Shown here: positions 26,410-34,032 of the stretch, piece by piece
Position numbering within the stretch: the stretch's first letter is position 1
Layout of the letters: the number at the start of each line of letters is the position of its first letter
Source of the DNA: DASSUC01 sp035649895
GTDB lineage: Bacteria; Actinomycetota; Actinomycetes; Mycobacteriales; Micromonosporaceae
Direction of reading: 5' to 3'
DNA: 58,190 nt
Assembly (NCBI GenBank): GCA_035649895.1
Contig: DASRIS010000172.1
Coordinates: 1 to 58,190, forward strand
Position numbers and translations under genes: made by a program
Notes under the pieces: model-generated
What the model saw: only the letters and a program-made list of their open reading frames with translations
Database searches by the model: none
Told to the model about the DNA's origin: nothing

Positions 26410-27249
26410 GTGCCGTCGCTGTTCGCCGCATATCTCCGGGTGTACGAGCCGCTGACCGCCTTCGATCGGGAACGGCAGGTCTACTGGCGCAGATATGTCA
26501 AGGAAGGGCGGGCCGTCGCCCCGAGCGAAGGCCCGGTCCGGCAGCGCACCGCCGTGCTGGAGGCGCTCGGCGCCGGCTGGACCCGGCTGCCCGACCTGCC
26601 GGACGAGGCGTACGTCCTGGAGACCGACGACACGCTGCTGATCTGCCCGTGGAACCTGCGGTTCCGGGTGGCCGAGGCGGCGCTGAACGCGCGCGACGGG
26701 GTGCCCTCGGTGATCGCTGACGCGTTCGTGCCCCCGGTGCTCGCCGGCCTGGCCAAGACCGTTGTGGACGACTGGCGCAGCGGCCCCCGGGTGCTGGAGC
26801 GCGGCATGCCCCGGGTGCACGAGCAGATCGCCACGTGGGGCGTACCCCTGCGCTGGTTCGTGTTCGTGGACCTTGACGAGCGGGAGCTGTCGCTGCGGCC
26901 GGGCCGGCGGGCGCTGCGCTACCGCACGGAGATCTCCCGGGCCCGGCGCCGGGCGCACCGGGCGTGCGCGGTGCTGCGCAGGTCGGTCGGGGACACGCCG
27001 GTCACGACCGCGGTCGAGGAGGGCACCCGCTGGCTGGAGGACTTCCACCCGCGCTCGGTCGTTGAGCTGGACTACGGCGGGCTGGTGAGCCTGCTCGGCG
27101 ACGACGCCCTACGTGATGACGACTCGCCAGGGCTGGTCGCTTCCGGTCTTGCCGGGCTGGCCGCCGGCGACGCGGAGTCGGCTACCGAGGCCTACGAAAA
27201 GCTCGTCGGACGATGGCGGGCTGTCCAGTTGTTGGAGCGGTGCAACTAA
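26410..27249 (+). CDS. conserved actinobacterial protein of unknown function
   Basis: A 279-residue soluble protein with no signal peptide, beginning VPSLFAAYLRVYEPLTAF. Recognisable blocks are VLETDDTLLICPWNLRFR, the RWFVFVDLDERELSL strand, and YGGLVSLLGDDAL. The GTG start has GAGGA 7 nt upstream. It lies between leucine dehydrogenase and bldC, where actinobacteria usually carry an uncharacterised gene. No catalytic motif seen. Confidence 0.65.
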   Translation: MPSLFAAYLRVYEPLTAFDRERQVYWRRYVKEGRAVAPSEGPVRQRTAVLEALGAGWTRLPDLPDEAYVLETDDTLLICPWNLRFRVAEAALNARDGVPSVIADAFVPPVLAGLAKTVVDDWRSGPRVLERGMPRVHEQIATWGVPLRWFVFVDLDERELSLRPGRRALRYRTEISRARRRAHRACAVLRRSVGDTPVTTAVEEGTRWLEDFHPRSVVELDYGGLVSLLGDDALRDDDSPGLVASGLAGLAAGDAESATEAYEKLVGRWRAVQLLERCN

Positions 27250-27287
27250 CTGGACAATCTGGGTCAGAAATCATCATCCATCCATCC

Positions 27288-27299
27288 ACGGACGTCCGT
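27288..27299. promoter_or_regulatory. 12-bp palindrome upstream of bldC
   Basis: ACGGACGTCCGT is a perfect palindrome 104 bp before the bldC start, preceded by CCATCCATCCA. It could be a regulator site; no direct evidence. Confidence 0.25.
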
Positions 27300-27402
27300 C
27301 CGTTCGGCCCATGTCGGACATCGGGGACTAGCCGGACCATGGAAGCGCGTCGGCCGGCGGGACCCCGGCCGTCGTTTGTAGGTATTTGTGGAGGAGTGAC
27401 CG

Positions 27403-27612
27403 ATGGCATCGCGTACCCACGAACCTGAGCCACTGCTCACCCCGGCCGAGGTAGCGTCGATGTTCCGTGTCGACCCGAAGACTGTGACCCGGTGGGCCAA
27501 GGCGGGCAAGCTAAGCGCGATCCGTACGCTCGGCGGACATCGTCGTTACCGTGAGTCAGAGGTGCGAGCCCTGCTGCAAGGACAGATCCCTCAGCAGCGC
27601 CCGGGCGAGTGA
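27403..27612 (+). CDS. bldC: developmental regulator BldC (MerR-like)
   Basis: A 69-residue DNA-binding protein with the winged helix-turn-helix of the MerR group: LLTPAEVASMFRVDPKTVTR, then KAGKLSAIRTLGGHRRYRE. It matches BldC almost throughout. In Streptomyces BldC controls the onset of development by binding head-to-tail on direct repeats. It lacks any effector domain. The ATG has GGAGGAG upstream. A strong terminator follows. Confidence 0.95.
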   Translation: MASRTHEPEPLLTPAEVASMFRVDPKTVTRWAKAGKLSAIRTLGGHRRYRESEVRALLQGQIPQQRPGE

Positions 27613-27647
27613 CGGCAGCCGATCGTTGGTCGACGCCGGCCGTCGGA

Positions 27648-27686
27648 TCAGGGGCGAGGAACGCGGATAGCGTGCCTCGCCCCTGA
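27648..27686 (+). terminator. bldC terminator
   Basis: TCAGGGGCGAGG (27648-27659) and CCTCGCCCCTGA (27675-27686) form a perfect 12-bp stem with a 15-nt loop between the convergent bldC and oxidoreductase genes. Confidence 0.75.
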
Positions 27687-27706
27687 CGTATTCAGAGGGC
27701 CTGAGG

Positions 27707-28087
27707 TCAGCGGGGTGCCACCGTGATCCCCACGGTGCCGGTGGACCCGCGGCGCAGCGCGCTGAAGGCGAAGGTGAGCCGGGCGGAGATGCCGTACTTG
27801 CGCTTGAGCTCCTGCCGCACCCGCGCTGTGCCCGCCGCGTCCAGCACCTGGGCGCGGCCAGCCACCGCCGGCCCGACGCTGCCACCGCGGAAGTCGCACG
27901 AGGCGACGGTGACCTCGCTAGTACGCCGGACCCGCTTGACCTTGCCCGAGCTGACCGCCGTCCACACCGCCAGCCCGTCATCATAGGGGACGGCCCAGAC
28001 CGGGGTGGCCACCGGGCGGCCGTCCTTGCGATAAGTCGTCAGCAGTACGTACTTGCTCGCCGCCAGGTCTGCGACCGTGATCGTCAT
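27707..28087 (-). CDS. PPOX-class (F420/FMN-dependent) oxidoreductase
   Basis: A 126-residue split-beta-barrel protein: SKYVLLTTYRKDGRPVATPV, then AVWTAVSSGKVKRVRR, then VTVASCDFRG. This is the pattern of the actinobacterial pyridoxamine-5'-phosphate-oxidase-like family that binds F420 or FMN. Substrate unknown. The ATG at 28087 lies 6 nt behind a TACGGT box, so the mRNA is probably leaderless. It is divergent from the methyltransferase across only 28 bp. Confidence 0.82.
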   Translation of the reverse strand: MTITVADLAASKYVLLTTYRKDGRPVATPVWAVPYDDGLAVWTAVSSGKVKRVRRTSEVTVASCDFRGGSVGPAVAGRAQVLDAAGTARVRQELKRKYGISARLTFAFSALRRGSTGTVGITVAPR

Positions 28088-28093
28088 GCGCCA

Positions 28094-28109
28094 ACCGTAC
28101 CGATAGCGT
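28094..28109. promoter_or_regulatory. back-to-back leaderless promoters
   Basis: TACGGT on the minus strand (28094-28099) and TAGCGT on the plus strand (28104-28109) each lie exactly 6 nt before the start codon of their gene. The two -10 boxes are 4 bp apart, so polymerases could hardly occupy both at once. Confidence 0.5.
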
Positions 28110-28115
28110 GTCGCC

Positions 28116-28982
28116 ATGGTGGACGAGCTCCGGACCGGCCCGCCCGGCACGGCCGGGCCGCGGGCTGGTGACGCGGTGGGTGAGGTGCCGCGGGTTGGCT
28201 ACGCGTTGGGCGAGGCGCCGCGGGTTGGCGACGCGTTCGGCGAGCTGATGCGGGCCGCGCTCGCGGAGCGAGCTGGCCGCGGCCCCCGGCCCACGTACGC
28301 CGGGCGGGTGCCCCGCCCGGTCATCGAGATCGTGGAACGCGACGACGGGTTCATCAACGGGGTGCCGGCGGCGCGCTATCTGGCCGGCCCGGCGGAGTGG
28401 TACGACTGGGAGCGCCGCGCACTGGACCGGTGCGACGGGCACGTGCTCGACGTGGGTGCCGGCGCCGGCCGGGTGGCGCTGGCGCTGCAGGACCGGGGGG
28501 CCCAGGTCACCGCGCTGGACATCTCGCCGGGCACGGTCGAGGTCGCCGCCCAGCTCGGGGTACGGGACACCGTCTGCACCACAGTGGACGACCATGCCCG
28601 GTCCGGCCGCCGGTACGACACGTTCGCGTTCTTCGGCAACAACCTCGGCCTGCTGGAGTCGCGCCAGCGCGCCCCGGTCCTCCTGGCCGCGCTGGCCGCG
28701 CAGGCCCGTCCCGGCGCCCGGATCGTCGCCCAGGGGACGGACCCGTACGGCACCACGGACCCGGCCCATCTCGCCTACCACCAGCACAACCGGGACCGCG
28801 GGCGGCTGCCCGGCCAGCTGCGGATCCGGTCGCGCTACGAGGGTCTCGCCACGCCGTGGTTCGACTACCTGCTCTGCTCGGTGGAGGAGCTGGACCAGCT
28901 GGTGCACGACAGCCCGTGGCGGATCGGGACGGTGGACGCCGCGGACGCGCCGATCTACGTCGCAGAGCTGGTGCTGCGCTAG
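28116..28982 (+). CDS. class I SAM-dependent methyltransferase
   Basis: A 288-residue protein with the Rossmann methyltransferase motif I VLDVGAGAGRVALAL, acidic residue in VTALDIS, and FFGNNLGLL downstream. The first 45 residues carry three copies of an 11-residue repeat (GDAVGEVPRVG, YALGEAPRVG and GDAFGEL), matching a tandem duplication in the DNA at about 28160-28250. Substrate unknown. The ATG is 6 nt behind a TAGCGT box (leaderless). A large bipartite hairpin follows the stop. Confidence 0.78.
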   Translation: MVDELRTGPPGTAGPRAGDAVGEVPRVGYALGEAPRVGDAFGELMRAALAERAGRGPRPTYAGRVPRPVIEIVERDDGFINGVPAARYLAGPAEWYDWERRALDRCDGHVLDVGAGAGRVALALQDRGAQVTALDISPGTVEVAAQLGVRDTVCTTVDDHARSGRRYDTFAFFGNNLGLLESRQRAPVLLAALAAQARPGARIVAQGTDPYGTTDPAHLAYHQHNRDRGRLPGQLRIRSRYEGLATPWFDYLLCSVEELDQLVHDSPWRIGTVDAADAPIYVAELVLR

Positions 28983-29018
28983 CCCGCTCGCCAGCGCTGA
29001 GCCACGACCGCGCAGAAG

Positions 29019-29092
29019 GGGAGGGTGGCCCGTACCCCCTTATGCTCTGCCCCATCTGCGCTAGCAGAGCATAAGGCCCGGCACACCCTCCC
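29019..29092. terminator. two-part hairpin terminator
   Basis: An inner 12-bp stem, CCTTATGCTCTG (29038-29049) with CAGAGCATAAGG (29065-29076), is enclosed by an outer 9-bp stem, GGGAGGGTG (29019-29027) with CACCCTCCC (29084-29092). It lies between convergent genes and probably terminates both. Confidence 0.7.
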
Positions 29093-29114
29093 ATCCGGTT
29101 GCGTGCCGCCCGGC

Positions 29115-29354
29115 TCAGAGGGTCGGGGCGTGGCCTCCATCGCCATCCACGACCTCGTCCGGCGTGCCGTCCTGGTCGCTGTCGACCATCGTGATATCGA
29201 CCTTGCCGTCGTGGTCGGTGTCGAACTGGAACAGGTCTGGCTTGCCGTCCCCGTCAGTGTCGGCGACCCACAGGTCGGCCTTGCCGTCCTGGTTGGTGTC
29301 CCCGACGATCAGGTCGACCCGCTCCTCGCCGCGGGTCTCGACGTTCTCGCTCAT
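29115..29354 (-). CDS. Asp-rich calcium-type repeat protein (short)
   Basis: A 79-residue protein without signal peptide or membrane segment. After MSENVETRGEER it is five repeats of about 12-13 residues of the form D-x-[ND]-x-D-G-x-x-D, for example DTNQDGKADLW and DTDGDGKPDLF. This resembles EF-hand/dockerin or thrombospondin-3 calcium loops with one loop per strand. The ATG has GAGAGGA upstream. A longer relative lies at 31.2-31.9 kb on the same strand. Calcium binding is inferred from the pattern; cellular role unknown. Confidence 0.7.
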   Translation of the reverse strand: MSENVETRGEERVDLIVGDTNQDGKADLWVADTDGDGKPDLFQFDTDHDGKVDITMVDSDQDGTPDEVVDGDGGHAPTL

Positions 29355-29451
29355 CGCGGTCCTCTCGGCAGTGCCACTGCTGACCTCGTCACGGTAGGGC
29401 ACGGTCGGCAGGTGGCGCGCGCCGCGCCCTGGGCATGCGCCTGTGACGCCC

Positions 29452-29457
29452 TAGGCT
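29452..29457 (+). promoter_or_regulatory. -10 box, probable leaderless start
   Basis: TAGGCT lies 7 nt before the GTG at 29465 and no ribosome binding site is present. Confidence 0.45.
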
Positions 29458-29464
29458 CTCGCCT

Positions 29465-30322
29465 GTGACTGAGCGTTTCGTGGTGGTGGGCGCGGGCACC
29501 ATGGGGGTCGGCATCGCCTACGCGGCGGCCGGCGCCGGGTACGACGTCGAGCTGGTCGAGGTGGACCCGCAGCAGGCGGAGGCGGCCACGGCCGCCCTCA
29601 GCGGGCTGTGGGACCGCGCGGTCGAGCGGGGCAAGCTCGCAGCGTCCGAGGCGGCGGCCAGGCGTACCCGCGTGGTCCTGCGGCCTGACGTCGCGGAGGT
29701 GGCCGGCGGGCCGGACGTGGTCGTCGAGGCGGTGCCGGAGCGCCCCGACCTCAAGGCCGCGGTGCTCGCCGCGGCCGAGGCCACCGGGCCGGCGCTGCTC
29801 GCCTCCAACACGTCGAGCATCTCCATCGGTGCGCTCGCCGCAGGGCTCGCCCACCCGGAGCGCTTCTGCGGCCTGCACTTCTTCAACCCGGTGTGGGCGA
29901 TGACCCTGGTCGAGGTGGTGGTCGGGCCGGCCACCGCGGCGGAGACCACCGCGGCCGCGGTCGCGCTTGCCCGGCGGCTGGGCAAGGAGCCGGTCACGGT
30001 ACGCGACGCGCCCGGCTTCGCCACGTCCCGGCTCGGCGTCCTGCTGGGCCTGGAGGCGATCCGGATGGTCGAGGACGGGGTCGCCGACGCGGCCGACATC
30101 GACAAGGCGATGGTGCTCGGCTACCGGCACCCGGTCGGGCCGCTGGAGCTGACCGACGTGGTCGGGCTGGACGTGCGGCTGGACATCGCCCGGACGCTGG
30201 CGCAGGCCTACGGCGACCGGTTCGCGCCACCGGCGCTGCTGGAGCGGATGGTCGCCCAGGGGCGGCTCGGCCGTAAGAGCGGCGAGGGCTTCTACCGCTG
30301 GGAAGGCGGTGTGAAGCAGTGA
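29465..30322 (+). CDS. 3-hydroxyacyl-CoA dehydrogenase
   Basis: A 285-residue NAD-dependent enzyme of beta-oxidation. The nucleotide site is VVVGAGTMGVGIA; SNTSSISI and the catalytic His in GLHFFNPV are present; GRKSGEGFYRW ends the helical domain. This is the monofunctional FadB2/PaaH form. The GTG at 29465 is 7 nt behind TAGGCT. Its stop overlaps the start of the enoyl-CoA hydratase (GTGA), so the two steps are made together. Confidence 0.92.
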   Translation: MTERFVVVGAGTMGVGIAYAAAGAGYDVELVEVDPQQAEAATAALSGLWDRAVERGKLAASEAAARRTRVVLRPDVAEVAGGPDVVVEAVPERPDLKAAVLAAAEATGPALLASNTSSISIGALAAGLAHPERFCGLHFFNPVWAMTLVEVVVGPATAAETTAAAVALARRLGKEPVTVRDAPGFATSRLGVLLGLEAIRMVEDGVADAADIDKAMVLGYRHPVGPLELTDVVGLDVRLDIARTLAQAYGDRFAPPALLERMVAQGRLGRKSGEGFYRWEGGVKQ

Positions 30323-31068
30323 CCGCGCTGCTGCTGGAGGAGCGGGCGGACCGGCTGGTGGTCACGCTCAACCGGCCGGACCGGCGCAACGCGATCGACG
30401 CGGCGATGGTCGAGGAGCTGCACGCGGTGTGCGAGCGGCTGGCGGAGTCCCCGCGGTTGTTGCTGCTCACCGGCGGCGCCGAGGGCATCTTCGCGGCCGG
30501 CGCCGACATCGCGCAGCTGCGCGAGCGGGGCCGGCTGGAGGCCCTGGCAGCGATCAACCAGGGCCTCTTCGCGCGCATCCGGGCCCTGCCGCTGCCGACC
30601 GTGGCGGCCATCGACGGGCCGGCGCTGGGCGGCGGTGCCGAGCTGGCGTACGCCTGCGACCTGCGGGTCTGCACGAGCCGGGCGGTGTTCGGCCAGCCCG
30701 AGGTGCACCTGGGCATCATCGCCGGAGCCGGCGCGACCTACCGGCTGCCAGCCCTGGTCGGCGAGGCGCGCGCCAAGGAGCTGCTGTTCACCGGGCGGCG
30801 GGTCGATGCCGCAGAAGCGCTGCGGATCGGCCTGGTCAACCGGGTCGTGGCGGAGCCGGCCGGGCTGCTCGATGTGGCCCACGCGCTGCTCGACGAGATC
30901 GCGCGCGCCTCGCCGCTCGCGCTGCGCCTGACCAAGCTGGCCGTTGACGCCCCGGCCGCCGCGCACCCGCAGGTGGACCTGGTCGCGCAGGCGGTGCTCT
31001 TCGAGGACGAGGAGAAGCGCCGGCGGATGACGGCGTTCCTGGAGCGCGGGCGGGCGCCCAAGAGCTGA
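30319..31068 (+). CDS. enoyl-CoA hydratase/isomerase
   Basis: A 249-residue crotonase. Oxyanion-hole segments are FAAGADIAQL and GPALGGGAELAYACDLRV; the catalytic-Glu region is GQPEVHLGIIAGAGATYRLP. It hydrates enoyl-CoA, or has a related crotonase activity. Translationally coupled to the 3-hydroxyacyl-CoA dehydrogenase, which performs the following step. It ends with the usual KRRRMTAFLERG tail. A 15-bp-stem terminator follows. Confidence 0.9.
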   Translation: MTALLLEERADRLVVTLNRPDRRNAIDAAMVEELHAVCERLAESPRLLLLTGGAEGIFAAGADIAQLRERGRLEALAAINQGLFARIRALPLPTVAAIDGPALGGGAELAYACDLRVCTSRAVFGQPEVHLGIIAGAGATYRLPALVGEARAKELLFTGRRVDAAEALRIGLVNRVVAEPAGLLDVAHALLDEIARASPLALRLTKLAVDAPAAAHPQVDLVAQAVLFEDEEKRRRMTAFLERGRAPKS

Positions 31069-31125
31069 CCCCGACGGGACCGCACGCCGCACGCCACGAC
31101 GCCGCACGCGACATGCTGCCGCGTA

Positions 31126-31165
31126 GCACGACGCCCCCGCGCCGCTTGTCGCGGGGGCGTCGTGC
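31126..31165 (+). terminator. terminator after the hydratase gene
   Basis: GCACGACGCCCCCGC (31126-31140) and GCGGGGGCGTCGTGC (31151-31165) form a perfect 15-bp stem with a 10-nt loop between convergent genes. Confidence 0.78.
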
Positions 31166-31216
31166 GCCGTCGTGAGCCGTGGCCCGGCCGGAGCCGTGCC
31201 CCGGCCGGCCGCTGGC

Positions 31217-31855
31217 TCAGTGCGTGACGTACGGGCTCGCGTCCGGGTCCACGTACGCCACCTCGTCCAGGACGCCGTCGCCGTCGGTGTCCCGGCCGAC
31301 CACGTCGGGAATGCCATCCTCGTCCGCGTCCACGATCATCAGGTCGGGCCTGCCGTCGAGATCGGTGTCGCGGACGTAGGTGTCCGCCTTGCCGTCGTGG
31401 TCGGTGTCCGCCACCACCGAGTCGATCCGGCCGTCCTCGTTGACGTCCCGCGCGACGTAGTCCACCTTGCCGTCGCCGTCCTGGTCAGCCAGCAGGGTCT
31501 CCGGATGCCCGTCGTCATCGTGGTCGCGCAGGATCGCGTCGATCCGGCCGTCGCCGTCGCTGTCCAGGTACGTCGTCTCGGCGTACCCGTCGGAGTCCCG
31601 GTCATGCTGCACCTCGTCGGCGTAGCCGTCGCCGTCGTAGTCGACGGCCGTGGTGGTCGACCCGTCCGGGTAGCGCTCCACGATCGAGTGCGGGTCGTGG
31701 TGCGGCTCGTCACCCGGGTAGCTGTCCAGCCCGTACCCCTCGGGGTGGCCGTACTGCTCGGGGTGCCCGTAACCGTCGGCGGGCCCGAAGCCCTCGGCGT
31801 GGGTGGCCTCGTCCGGGTGCTCCTCGACCAGCGTGGGCTCGTCCAGCTCGCTCAT
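31217..31855 (-). CDS. Asp-rich calcium-type repeat protein (long)
   Basis: A 212-residue relative of the protein at 29.1 kb, also without signal peptide. Residues 1-70 are acidic with HPEQYGHPEGYG repeats; residues 72-205 are about ten repeats of the D-x-D-x-D-G-x-x-D type, such as DYDGDGYADEV, DSDGDGRIDAI and DQDGDGKVDYV. It ends DASPYVTH. ATG at 31855 with GAGGAGAGGA upstream. The pair flanks the two beta-oxidation genes. A calcium-binding cytosolic repeat protein is inferred; alternatively it reaches the envelope by a route without a classical signal. Confidence 0.7.
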   Translation of the reverse strand: MSELDEPTLVEEHPDEATHAEGFGPADGYGHPEQYGHPEGYGLDSYPGDEPHHDPHSIVERYPDGSTTTAVDYDGDGYADEVQHDRDSDGYAETTYLDSDGDGRIDAILRDHDDDGHPETLLADQDGDGKVDYVARDVNEDGRIDSVVADTDHDGKADTYVRDTDLDGRPDLMIVDADEDGIPDVVGRDTDGDGVLDEVAYVDPDASPYVTH

Positions 31856-31981
31856 CCGTGATCCTCTCCTCCTCGGGATGCGACGACCGTACGCGTGTCC
31901 GCTGCGTCTTGTGTCCCGGCAACGTGCCATCCGGAACCGCTACTCAACGTGCCAGCCGGGCCACTACGCCACCGGCCACCA

Positions 31982-32020
31982 CGCCTCACCGGCCGCTGGG
32001 GCGTAGTGGCCGGTGAGGCG
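31982..32020 (-). terminator. terminator of the substrate-binding lipoprotein gene, with alternative pairing
   Basis: CGCCTCACCGGCC (31982-31994) and GGCCGGTGAGGCG (32008-32020) form a perfect 13-bp stem directly after the lipoprotein stop on the minus strand. GGGCGTAGTGG in the loop/right arm can instead pair with CCACTACGCC at 31961-31970, so two folds compete. Confidence 0.65.
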
Positions 32021-32032
32021 ACGGAGGGAGCC

Positions 32033-33394
32033 CTAACGGCGCAGCACGATGCCCTTACGCACGAGCATCAGGATCACGTGTGCGGTCTCGCCGAAGCCGA
32101 GGATGATCACGCCGTCCGGCTGGAACGCCAGCACCTGGTCCGGCAGCGTGCCCAGGGTTGGCAGCTGCTCCGCCGACTCACCGGGCCGGTACATGAACAT
32201 CCTGATGTTCACCGGTTTGATGCCTGAGGCCACCAGGTCGGTACGGAGGCTGGCCGCGAGGCCGGTGCCCCATGAGTCCTCCCGGGCGACGATGAAGAGC
32301 TTCTGCCCACCATCCCGGAGGACCACATCGGCGAGAGCCTTGGCCTGCAACGTGTCCGGCGGCGCGGTACGGAAGAACAGGTTGGCGTCGGGTAGGGCGG
32401 TCAGCTCGTCGGACGTGGCCGATGGCGAGATCATGATTACGCCGGCCGCGGTGACCTGCGGCAGGACCGCCTTGGACACGCTGGACCCACCAGCGCCGAT
32501 GATGACGTCGACGCCTTTGTCGATCAGCTCCTCGGTGGCCGCCTTGGCCTTCTCGGCGGAGGTGCCGTCGTCCTTGTGCTCCACCACCACCGGCTTGCCC
32601 AGCACGCCACCCGCATCGTTGATCTCCGTGATCGCGAGGGTGATGGCGGCCATCATCGGTGGGTAGATGCCCGAACCTTGCCCGGTCTTCGGCAGCAGGG
32701 TGCCGAAGGTCAGCGGGACCCCGAACGCCGGCTTGTTGACCGGGGGCGGGGCAGGCGGCTTCGCCTTGGTCGTGTCCGCCTCGCTGCCCGCGCCGACGAA
32801 CTCAATCTTGCCGGGGTCGATGCGGTTGTCGCTGCTGAACCGCAGGGCACCGTACATCGCGGTGGACGGCTCCCCGGCCTCGGTGAAGCCGCCGCGACGT
32901 AGCGACACGCCTTGGTACCGGAAGTCCGTACCGTCGTTCTTCCCGATCACCTGAAGGCATTCCTTGAACGTGTCGCAGACCTCGGCGGGCTTGTCACCGA
33001 CTGTCGTTGCCGTGGTGATGCCGTTGACGTAGCTGCGCACCACCCGGCCCTCGGTGGTCCGGGCCACCTGGACAGCGAGCGCGGTGATCATGACGGCGTC
33101 GTACGCCTCGCCAGCGTAGTTGACATCGACCAGCCCCCGGCTGACGCTCTCGAGCCTGGCGCGGAACTCGTGGGACAGCGGCGTCATCGGAGCCGTGCCC
33201 TTCATCCCCGCGAGCAGCCCTGGGTAGTCTTCCACGGCCACACCCAGAGCATTGGTCATGTTGCCGTCCGAACCGTAGAGCCGGACCCCCTGGGTCGCCG
33301 TGAGCGGATCGGCCTGGTCCTTCCCTCCGCATCCAGTAGTGCCCAGCAATGCGGCGACAGCTGCGACGACGGCGACGGCGCGAGACGGGGTCAT
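32033..33394 (-). CDS. branched-chain-type ABC substrate-binding lipoprotein, apparently circularly permuted
   Basis: A 453-residue lipoprotein with signal MTPSRAVAVVAAVAALLGTTG and lipobox Cys22. Type I periplasmic binding proteins normally run TLLPxTG... VDVIIGA... ISPSATS... FFRTAPPD... then YGSDG... EAYDAVM... TEAGEPS. Here the second part comes first: GVRLYGSDGNMTNALG near 35, EAYDAVMITALA near 100, TEAGEPSTAMYGALRFS near 170; then a Pro linker (KPPAPPPVNKPAFG) and the normal beginning, TFGTLLPKTGQGSG, VDVIIGAGGSS, MISPSATS, FFRTAPPDTLQ. It ends abruptly at LVRKGIVLRR, which would join naturally to the N-terminal YGSDGN. AAAGGA precedes the ATG. No permease or ATPase genes adjoin it. Confidence 0.8.
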   Translation of the reverse strand: MTPSRAVAVVAAVAALLGTTGCGGKDQADPLTATQGVRLYGSDGNMTNALGVAVEDYPGLLAGMKGTAPMTPLSHEFRARLESVSRGLVDVNYAGEAYDAVMITALAVQVARTTEGRVVRSYVNGITTATTVGDKPAEVCDTFKECLQVIGKNDGTDFRYQGVSLRRGGFTEAGEPSTAMYGALRFSSDNRIDPGKIEFVGAGSEADTTKAKPPAPPPVNKPAFGVPLTFGTLLPKTGQGSGIYPPMMAAITLAITEINDAGGVLGKPVVVEHKDDGTSAEKAKAATEELIDKGVDVIIGAGGSSVSKAVLPQVTAAGVIMISPSATSDELTALPDANLFFRTAPPDTLQAKALADVVLRDGGQKLFIVAREDSWGTGLAASLRTDLVASGIKPVNIRMFMYRPGESAEQLPTLGTLPDQVLAFQPDGVIILGFGETAHVILMLVRKGIVLRR

Positions 33395-33487
33395 CGAGCG
33401 TCCTTTCGATCGAGAGTCCGCACGCACCCTAGTACGTCCGGCACCTGCGGTGTGACTCCCGCTGCCTCGCGCGCGTCGGTGCCGGCG

Positions 33488-33493
33488 TACCCT
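33488..33493 (+). promoter_or_regulatory. -10 box, probable leaderless start
   Basis: TACCCT lies 7 nt before the ATG at 33501; no ribosome binding site is seen. Confidence 0.4.
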
Positions 33494-33500
33494 ACGCACC

Positions 33501-33914
33501 ATGTCAGCCCCTGCCGAGCAGCTAGCTGAGGTGTACGCCGGGACCGGAGCGCTCGCCGACCGGCTCGGCATCCAGCTCACCGAGGCCTCACCGGAGCGTG
33601 TCGCCGGCACGATGCCGGTCGACGGGAACACCCAGCCGTACGGGCTGCTCCACGGTGGCGCATCGTGCGTGCTGGCCGAGACGCTCGGCTCGATCGGCGC
33701 GACCTTGCATGGTCTCAGCAGCGGTGGGCGGCTGGCGCTGGGTGTGGAGCTCAACGCGACGCACCACAAGTCGGTGCGGTCCGGGGTGGTCACCGGCGTG
33801 GCCACCCCGCTCCACCTGGGGCGCACAGTGGCCACCTATGAGATTGTCATCACCAACGAGGCCGGCGCCAGGGTATGCACCGCCCGGCTCACCTGCCTGC
33901 TGCGGACCCCTTGA
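33501..33914 (+). CDS. PaaI-type hotdog thioesterase
   Basis: A 137-residue single-hotdog protein with the PaaI/YdiI signature QPYGLLHGGASCVLAETLGS, which carries the HGG loop and catalytic Glu, then VELNATHHKSVRSG. The family hydrolyses acyl-CoA or aryl-CoA thioesters. It is divergent from the lipoprotein gene and stands alone. A nearby fatty-acid role is possible, given the beta-oxidation genes 2.5 kb away. Confidence 0.87.
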   Translation: MSAPAEQLAEVYAGTGALADRLGIQLTEASPERVAGTMPVDGNTQPYGLLHGGASCVLAETLGSIGATLHGLSSGGRLALGVELNATHHKSVRSGVVTGVATPLHLGRTVATYEIVITNEAGARVCTARLTCLLRTP

Positions 33915-33931
33915 CCCTCGCTTCCGCGCCC

Positions 33932-34009
33932 GAGCTGGGCTCATCCGGAAGTTGGGCTCGTTCCGAGCAGGGCTCATCCTGAGCAGGGCTCATCCTGAGC
34001 AGGGCTTGA
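33932..34009. repeat. 16-bp tandem repeats (about 5 units)
   Basis: GAGCAGGGCTCATCCT occurs perfectly twice (33965-33980, 33981-33996), with a partial copy after and two drifted copies (GAGCTGGGCTCATCCG and a relative) before. It fills the spacer between two genes. Confidence 0.75.
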
Positions 34010-34019
34010 CGCGGCGACC

Positions 34020-34025
34020 TAGGCT
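34020..34025 (+). promoter_or_regulatory. -10 box, probable leaderless start
   Basis: TAGGCT lies 7 nt before the GTG at 34033, identical in sequence and spacing to the box before 29465. Confidence 0.45.
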
Positions 34026-34032
34026 GCCCGAT

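Noticed and set aside
29019..29092. Transfer RNA-like cloverleaf
   Set aside because: It is one nested hairpin without D- and T-arm consensus or a CCA-adjacent acceptor; a terminator between convergent genes explains it.
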